18,773 nt of DNA from contig PNND01000149.1 of NCBI GenBank assembly GCA_013824045.1, forward strand, positions 1-18,773, in the 5' to 3' direction. The position numbers were made by a program, and so were the translations under genes. Positions 14,392 to 18,773 of the stretch are shown piece after piece; within the stretch, counting starts at the first letter, position 1, and each line of letters opens with the position of its first letter. This DNA is from Rhodobacter sp. Lineage in GTDB: Bacteria > Pseudomonadota > Alphaproteobacteria > Rhodobacterales > Rhodobacteraceae. Under the pieces are notes generated by a model, which was not told where the DNA came from, made no database searches, and was given only the letters and a program-made list of their open reading frames with translations.

Positions 14392-14419
14392 AATCCAGCG
14401 TAGGAAGTTTAACTGGATT
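14392..14419. promoter_or_regulatory. Dyad in the argP/argO divergent gap, candidate ArgP site
   Basis: AATCCAG (14392-14398) and CTGGATT (14413-14419) are perfect reverse complements, 14 bases apart and centred between 14405 and 14406. Two 7-base arms spaced over about two helical turns in the gap between a LysR regulator and its putative target is a typical location and layout for a LysR recognition site; surrounding sequence is AT-richer (AAATGAACTTAA, AAGTTTAACT). Confidence 0.5.
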
Positions 14420-14469
14420 GAGGCATCGCGGCGGGGCTAGGTCAAGCCTGCAGTGTGAAGGGGCAGGAC

Positions 14470-15081
14470 ATGACGGCGGGATTTGCGGCGGGGGCGGGGT
14501 TTTTGGTGGCGATCAGCCTGATCGCGGCCATCGGGGCGCAGAATGCCTTTGTGCTGCGGCAGGGGATACGGCGCGAGCATGTGCTGGCGGTGGTGCTGAC
14601 CTGTGCGCTTTCGGATGCCGTGCTGATCGCGGCGGGGGTCGGGGGCTTTGCGCTGGTGTCGGGGGCGGTGCCGTGGCTGGCGGATGTGATGCTCTGGGGC
14701 GGCGTGGCCTTTCTGGTGGTCTATGGCGCGATGCGTTTTCGTGCGGCTTGGGCCGGGGGTGAGGCCTTGATGCCCGCGCCGGGCGGGGCGGCACCCTTGG
14801 GCAAGGTGCTGGCGACCTGTCTGGTGCTGACCTGGGCCAATCCGCATGTCTATCTGGATACGGTGGTGCTGCTGGGGTCGATCAGCGCGCAATATGCGCC
14901 CTATGGCATGGCGTTCGGGATGGGGGCGGCGGCGGGGTCTTTCGTGTTCTTCAGCGCGCTGGGCTTTGGCGCGCGGCTGCTGGGCCCGGTCTTTGCCCAA
15001 CCCCGCGCTTGGGTCGTGCTGGAGGTGGTGGTGGGCTGCACCATGTGGGCCATTGCGGCCAAGCTGGCGCTGACGGCCTGA
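14470..15081 (+). CDS. argO: LysE-family amino acid exporter, ArgO-like
   Basis: An inner-membrane exporter of 203 residues, probably for arginine and/or lysine analogues. Signature motifs: GAQNAFVLRQGIRREH near residues 22-37, CALSDAVLIAAGVGG near 45-59, WGGVAFLVVYGAMRF, and LTWANPHVYLDTVVLLGS near 124-141; these match the LysE/ArgO subfamily. About six hydrophobic segments are visible. The start is the ATG at 14470 behind GCAGGA (14463-14468); a GTG at 14455 would add five residues. It is divergent from the ArgP-like regulator. The exact amino acid is an inference from the pairing. The next exporter gene follows within 50 bp. Confidence 0.9.
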   Translation: MTAGFAAGAGFLVAISLIAAIGAQNAFVLRQGIRREHVLAVVLTCALSDAVLIAAGVGGFALVSGAVPWLADVMLWGGVAFLVVYGAMRFRAAWAGGEALMPAPGGAAPLGKVLATCLVLTWANPHVYLDTVVLLGSISAQYAPYGMAFGMGAAAGSFVFFSALGFGARLLGPVFAQPRAWVVLEVVVGCTMWAIAAKLALTA

Positions 15082-15126
15082 GAGGGGGCCTTGCGGGTGG
15101 CGTGGGGATCGGGTTTGGTCCGACCC

Positions 15127-16056
15127 ATGCGTGCCAAACCCCCCGTCACCGAACGCGTCACTGATCTGGGCCGCCCCGTGGAAGGGGCGTTGTGGATGCT
15201 GCTGACGGGGCTGTGTTTCGTGGCAGTGACGGGGATCGTGCGCCATCTGGGGACGGACCTGCCCGCTGCGCAATCGGCCTTTGTGCGCTTTGGCTGGGGC
15301 GTGGTGTTCTTGCTGCCGACGCTGGGGCCGATGCTGCGGGCGGGGTTTCCGCCCGGCACGCTGCGGCTGTTCGGTTGGCGCGGGTTGGCGCATACGGCGG
15401 CGGTGGTGCTGTGGTTTCATGCCATGGCGCGCATCCCGGTGGCCGAGGTGACGGCGATCGGGTACCTGAACCCGGTTCTGGTGACGCTGGGGGCGGCGCT
15501 GTTCTTTGGCGAGGCGCTGGCGATGCGGCGGATCGTGGCGGTGGGGGTGGCGCTGATCGGCGCGCTGATCGTGATCCGCCCCGGCTTGCGCGAGGTGACG
15601 GACGGGCATTTCGCGCAGCTGGGCGCGGCCTGTTTCTTTGCGGTGTCTTATCTCTTTGCCAAACGGTTGAGCCAGCAGGTTTCGGCCGGGGCCATCGTGG
15701 GCATCCTGTCGGTCACGGTGACGGTGGGGCTGTTGCCGTTGGCGATCTGGGTCTGGGTGCCGATGAGCCTGACGCAACTGGCATGGCTGGGGCTGGTGGC
15801 GGGGTTCGCCACCGGGGGGCATTATGCGATGACGCGGGCCTTTCGGGCCGCGCCGCTGGCCGTGACGCAGCCGGTGACGTTCTTGCAGCTGATCTGGGCC
15901 ACGGCGCTGGGCGCGCTGGTGTTCGGCGAGGGGGTGGATGTCTTCGTGCTGCTGGGCGGCGCGGTGATCATCGGGGCGATCAGCTATATCACATGGCGCG
16001 AGGCGATGATCAAACGCCGCCCCGTGACGCCTGCCGAGGGCGAGACGACGGTGTGA
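15127..16056 (+). CDS. EamA-family (DMT superfamily) exporter
   Basis: About 309 residues and ten hydrophobic segments in two homologous halves. The half-ending motifs are LFFGEALAMRRIVAVGVALIG and LVFGEGVDVFVLLGGAVIIG, each a G-E followed by a final helix, and the first half contains HAMARIPVAEVTAIGYLNP, all typical of EamA/RhaT-like exporters. Substrate unknown. Start uncertain: the ATG at 15127 is chosen, while a TTG at 15091 behind AGAGGGGG (15081-15088) would add 12 residues and lies only 9 bp after the argO stop. Either choice makes it a likely co-transcribed partner of the ArgO-like exporter. This is the window's second, unrelated-looking EamA gene. Confidence 0.88.
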   Translation: MRAKPPVTERVTDLGRPVEGALWMLLTGLCFVAVTGIVRHLGTDLPAAQSAFVRFGWGVVFLLPTLGPMLRAGFPPGTLRLFGWRGLAHTAAVVLWFHAMARIPVAEVTAIGYLNPVLVTLGAALFFGEALAMRRIVAVGVALIGALIVIRPGLREVTDGHFAQLGAACFFAVSYLFAKRLSQQVSAGAIVGILSVTVTVGLLPLAIWVWVPMSLTQLAWLGLVAGFATGGHYAMTRAFRAAPLAVTQPVTFLQLIWATALGALVFGEGVDVFVLLGGAVIIGAISYITWREAMIKRRPVTPAEGETTV

Positions 16057-16169
16057 CAGACTGGCTAAAATCCGGGGTGAAGGCCATGGATTTGCCAGCA
16101 TTCCCTAAGGCATTTCTAACCGTGACACGGGCAGTCTGACCCCAGCCTTCGGGTGCGGGTGAGGGTGTC

Positions 16170-18773
16170 ATGTTTGAATTTCTTAGGGCTGGGGTGGCCC
16201 TTGGCGCGCGTTTCGCGCAGCCTTTGACCTTTGGGGAAATGGTGGTGCAGCCGGGGGCTGCGCCCATGATCCGGCTGTTCAATCCGGTGCTGAATGAAAC
16301 CGTGCTGCTTGGGGTGGGCAGTGCGGGGCCAGAGGTGCAGTCCTTTGCGGTGCAGGGCAATGCGCGGGTGGAGGTCACGGTGGGCGGTATGGCGGGCAGC
16401 CTGCCGGTGGACATGATCGCTGCGGCACAGGCGCCGGGGGTGGGTGGGCTGACCGGGTTTCTGCAAGCTGGCGCACCGATGCGGGCGCAAGCAGTGGAGA
16501 TGATCGCCGTGGAGGTGGCGGGGCAGTCCTATCTGCTGGCGGCGCGGCACAGCGGCAGCGGGGTGGAAAGTTTTCGCATCGGGGCAGAGGGCGCGCTGAC
16601 GCCGGTTGCGGTGGCGGCGGATGCAGGGGCCTTTGCCTTGGCCGGGGTGGTGGCGCTGGCGCGGGCGCAGGTGGGGGGGGTGAGCTATGTTTTTGCCGGA
16701 TCAGGGGTAGAGCACGGGATCACCACGCTGGTCGTTGGGGCGACGGGGGCGCTGACGCGGGTGGCGGTGACAGGGCAGGCGCAGGGCGTGCCGATGCAAG
16801 GGATCACCGCGCTGCAGACGGTTGAGGCGTTCGGGGCGACTTGGCTGGTCGCGGCGGCGGCGGGGTCTTCGAGCCTGACGGTGTTTCGTGTCGGCGCGGG
16901 TGGGGCGTTGGTGCCGATGGATCATGTCTTTGACGAATTGGGCACGCGCTTTCAGGGTGTTTCGGCGCTGGACGTGGTGGTGCAGGGCGACTGGGTCTTT
17001 GTGCTGGCGGCGGGGGCGGATGAGGGGCTGACGCTGTTCGCCCTGACGCCGGGGGGGCGGCTGGTGCATCTGACCAGTCTGGCCGACCGGGCCGATCTGG
17101 GGCTGGCGAATATCAGCGCCCTGCGAGGCGTGGTGGTGGATGGCAGCCTTCAGGTGCTGATCCTGTCAGGGGCCGAGGCGGGGCTGACGCAGCTTTCGCT
17201 GCCGCTGGCGGGGTTGGGCGTCGTGGGCGGGACGGGAGGGGGGGCGCATGACCTGATCCTTGATGGGGCTGGGGCGGATGTTCTGACCGGGGGGGCGGGG
17301 GCGGATCTGTTCGTGATGCGTGCCGATGGCGTGCGGGACGTGATCACGGATTTCGAGCCGGGGCTGGACCGGATCGATCTGACCGGATGGCCGTTCTTTC
17401 GCCATGCCGGGCAACTCGCGGTGACGGTGACGGCAACCGGGGCGGTGTTGCGCTTTGCGGGCGAGGAATTGGAGATCCGCACGGCGGCGGGCCGGGCGCT
17501 GACGCTGGCCGAGTTGATGGCGCTGGATTTCGGGCGCAACGGGCGGGTGCTGTTCGATGCCATGCCGGTGGTGGAAGAGCCGCCGGACCCGGACCCGCCA
17601 CCGGACCCGGACCCGCCGCCAAATCCGGACCCCCCGCCAGATCCGGTGATCACCGGGGTCGCCCTGTCCGGCCGTGCCGGGGCGGACAGTCTGGACGGCG
17701 GGACCGGGAATGACACGCTGTCGGGCCGGGGTGGGGCCGATACGCTGCGGGGCGGGGCGGGAAATGACATTCTGATCGGCGGCAGCGGGAACGATCTGCT
17801 GGATGGCGGGAATGGCGCGGACAGCTTGGCCGGGGACAGCGGCGACAACACGCTTTTCGGCGGGGCGGGGAATGACAGCCTGACCGGGAGTGAAGGGCGT
17901 GACGGGCTGTTCGGCGGGGATGGGGATGACCTGCTGGTGGGGGGCATGGGGGCCAACACGCTGGATGGCGGGGTGGGCGCTGATCGGCTGATCGGTGGTG
18001 ATGATGGGGATCTTCTGGATGGCGGCGATGGGGCGGATGTCATCGAGGCCGGTGGTGGCGATGACACGGCCCGAGGCGGGGCGGGGCATGACCGGATTTC
18101 GGGTGGGCTGGGGCAGGATGCCCTGTGGGGCGGCAACGAGGACGACACGCTGGAGGGCGGCGCGGGCGAAGACAGACTGTTCGGCGAGGCTGGAAATGAC
18201 CGTCTGATCGGCGGGGATGGGGCGGACCGGCTGGACGGGGGCGACGGGGATGACTGGATGGAGGGCGGCGAGGGGGTGGATGTCTTCGTCGATGGTGCGG
18301 GCAATGACACGATCCTTGCCGGGGCCGGGAATGAGGTGATCCGGGCGGGGTTGGGGAACGACTCCATCCTCGGTGAGGCGGGAAATGATGTTCTGGCAGG
18401 CGGGGCGGGCGACGATCTGCTGTTCGGCGGGCTAGGTGCTGACAGCCTGTTCGGTGAGGCGGGAAATGACCGGCTTTTCGGCGGAGATGGGGCGGACCGG
18501 CTGGAGGGCGGGAACGGGGATGACTGGCTGGAGGGTGGCGAGGGGGTGGATGTGTTCGTCGATGGCACGGGCAATGACACGATCCTTGCCGGGGCGGGGG
18601 ATGAGGTGATCCGGGCGGGGTTGGGGAACGACTCCATCCTTGGTGAGGCGGGGAATGATTTTCTGGCGGGCAGTCTGGGGGATGACCTGCTGTTCGGCGG
18701 GTTCGGCAACGACTCGCTGTTCGGGCAAGCGGGTAATGACCGGCTGTTCGGCGGGGACGGGGCGGATCGGCTG
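16170..18773 (+). CDS. Large RTX calcium-binding protein with N-terminal propeller-like domain (3' end outside window)
   Basis: An open frame of 868 codons from the ATG at 16170 (GAGGG upstream at 16161-16165), still open at the window end. Residues ~57-345 resemble a beta-propeller: five units begin near 116, 168, 221, 272 and 324, each with a hydrophobic strand, a G-hydrophobic-T/E-x-F strand and a GAL-x-x-V end. Residues 360-406 form a first RTX island ending in VITDFEPGLDRIDLTG, like the serralysin-type C-terminal module. A 22-residue Pro/Asp hinge follows (471-492). From ~498 onward nonapeptides of the GGxGxDxLx type bind Ca2+ in known family members. Such proteins are usually exported by type I secretion with a C-terminal signal, here beyond the window; no N-terminal signal peptide is seen. 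No catalytic domain is recognised. Possibly an adhesin or surface/secreted factor. Confidence 0.9.
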   Translation, partial: MFEFLRAGVALGARFAQPLTFGEMVVQPGAAPMIRLFNPVLNETVLLGVGSAGPEVQSFAVQGNARVEVTVGGMAGSLPVDMIAAAQAPGVGGLTGFLQAGAPMRAQAVEMIAVEVAGQSYLLAARHSGSGVESFRIGAEGALTPVAVAADAGAFALAGVVALARAQVGGVSYVFAGSGVEHGITTLVVGATGALTRVAVTGQAQGVPMQGITALQTVEAFGATWLVAAAAGSSSLTVFRVGAGGALVPMDHVFDELGTRFQGVSALDVVVQGDWVFVLAAGADEGLTLFALTPGGRLVHLTSLADRADLGLANISALRGVVVDGSLQVLILSGAEAGLTQLSLPLAGLGVVGGTGGGAHDLILDGAGADVLTGGAGADLFVMRADGVRDVITDFEPGLDRIDLTGWPFFRHAGQLAVTVTATGAVLRFAGEELEIRTAAGRALTLAELMALDFGRNGRVLFDAMPVVEEPPDPDPPPDPDPPPNPDPPPDPVITGVALSGRAGADSLDGGTGNDTLSGRGGADTLRGGAGNDILIGGSGNDLLDGGNGADSLAGDSGDNTLFGGAGNDSLTGSEGRDGLFGGDGDDLLVGGMGANTLDGGVGADRLIGGDDGDLLDGGDGADVIEAGGGDDTARGGAGHDRISGGLGQDALWGGNEDDTLEGGAGEDRLFGEAGNDRLIGGDGADRLDGGDGDDWMEGGEGVDVFVDGAGNDTILAGAGNEVIRAGLGNDSILGEAGNDVLAGGAGDDLLFGGLGADSLFGEAGNDRLFGGDGADRLEGGNGDDWLEGGEGVDVFVDGTGNDTILAGAGDEVIRAGLGNDSILGEAGNDFLAGSLGDDLLFGGFGNDSLFGQAGNDRLFGGDGADRL
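17580..17645 (+). repeat. Pro/Asp-rich hinge coding repeat
   Basis: A run of CCG/CCA and GAC/GAT codons encodes 22 residues of alternating PPDPDP-type units (residues 471-492, with one Asn for Asp). It separates the propeller/first RTX part from the main RTX array, and would form an extended, rigid, acidic linker. Confidence 0.85.
18177..18773 (+). repeat. 270-bp tandem repeat in the RTX array (two full copies plus a partial third)
   Basis: Copies start at 18177, 18447 and 18717, each with CTGTTCGG, an exact 270-bp period. Each unit encodes 90 residues, i.e. ten nonapeptides, containing the characteristic GGEGVDVFVDG and RAGLGNDSILGEAGND blocks. By manual alignment the first two copies agree at 79 of 90 residues. 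The third is cut by the window end after 19 residues. Confidence 0.9.

Noticed and set aside
16057..16138. CAGACTG...CAGTCTG inverted repeat upstream of the RTX gene
   Set aside because: The 7-base arms are separated by 68 bases with no other pairing or conserved position visible; likely chance.
17150..18709. 519-codon Ser/Pro-rich minus-strand frame opposite the RTX array
   Set aside because: Its repeats are the complement of the RTX nonapeptide codons; the plus frame encodes canonical RTX repeats and is open throughout.
17661..18773. RTX nonapeptide DNA repeats considered as a CRISPR-like or minisatellite array
   Set aside because: The repetition follows the codon frame of GGxGxDxLx nonapeptides with no unique spacers; it is protein-coding repeat.

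Overview
The window is 18.8 kb of GC-rich DNA with short intergenic gaps. Family content and gene neighbourhoods (fhs next to folD with a small chorismate mutase between them, a PdeM/DEXH helicase pair, ArgP/ArgO, several EamA exporters, a large RTX protein) point to an alphaproteobacterium, most likely of the Rhodobacterales (Rhodobacteraceae-like). That is an inference from recognised families; there is no rRNA gene here to confirm it. Most of the window is ordinary chromosomal housekeeping sequence, and I saw no integrase, transposase, CRISPR array or tRNA gene.

Layout. (1) 1-3509, plus strand: the 3' end of a MOSC-domain gene, a 183-bp leader rich in GGAAA/TTTCC dyads, then fhs (formate-tetrahydrofolate ligase), a PchB-like AroQ chorismate mutase, and folD. 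Fhs and FolD together convert formate + THF to 10-formyl-, methenyl- and methylene-THF, so this is a one-carbon module with a small shikimate-branch enzyme inserted. A 10-bp perfect hairpin lies between fhs and the mutase. (2) 3528-6604, minus strand: the ligase-associated DEXH helicase and, downstream of it, the PdeM phosphoesterase. Their usual partners (ATP-dependent ligase and exonuclease) are not in the window. (3) 6605-6946: a 342-bp gap between divergent genes, with a 13-bp tandem repeat, a 16-bp perfect palindrome and a spaced direct repeat. (4) 6947-11723, plus strand: a YmdB-type phosphoesterase translationally coupled to an EamA exporter, an SLC13/RCK_C carrier with a small lipoprotein, and a YebC/PmpR regulator ending at a clear Rho-independent terminator.

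(5) 11787-13502: a degenerate receiver-domain protein (minus strand) divergent from a small winged-helix protein and a membrane protein (plus strand). A 340-bp AT-richer gap between them carries a duplicated ATGTTAAA element. (6) 13493-16056: the argP-like LysR regulator divergent from an argO-like LysE exporter around a 7-bp dyad, followed by a second EamA exporter. The regulator's 3' end overlaps the convergent membrane-protein gene by 10 bp. (7) 16170 to the window end, plus strand: an open reading frame of 868 codons, still open at the edge, for a secreted-type RTX protein. It has an N-terminal propeller-like domain (five units about 52 residues apart), a short RTX island, a Pro/Asp-rich hinge and a long RTX array. 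The array contains a 270-bp (90-residue, ten-nonapeptide) tandem duplication.

The least explained signals are the fhs leader dyads, the degenerate receiver / winged-helix pair, and the recently duplicated RTX block. I did not find convincing evidence for a wholly new multi-gene system.
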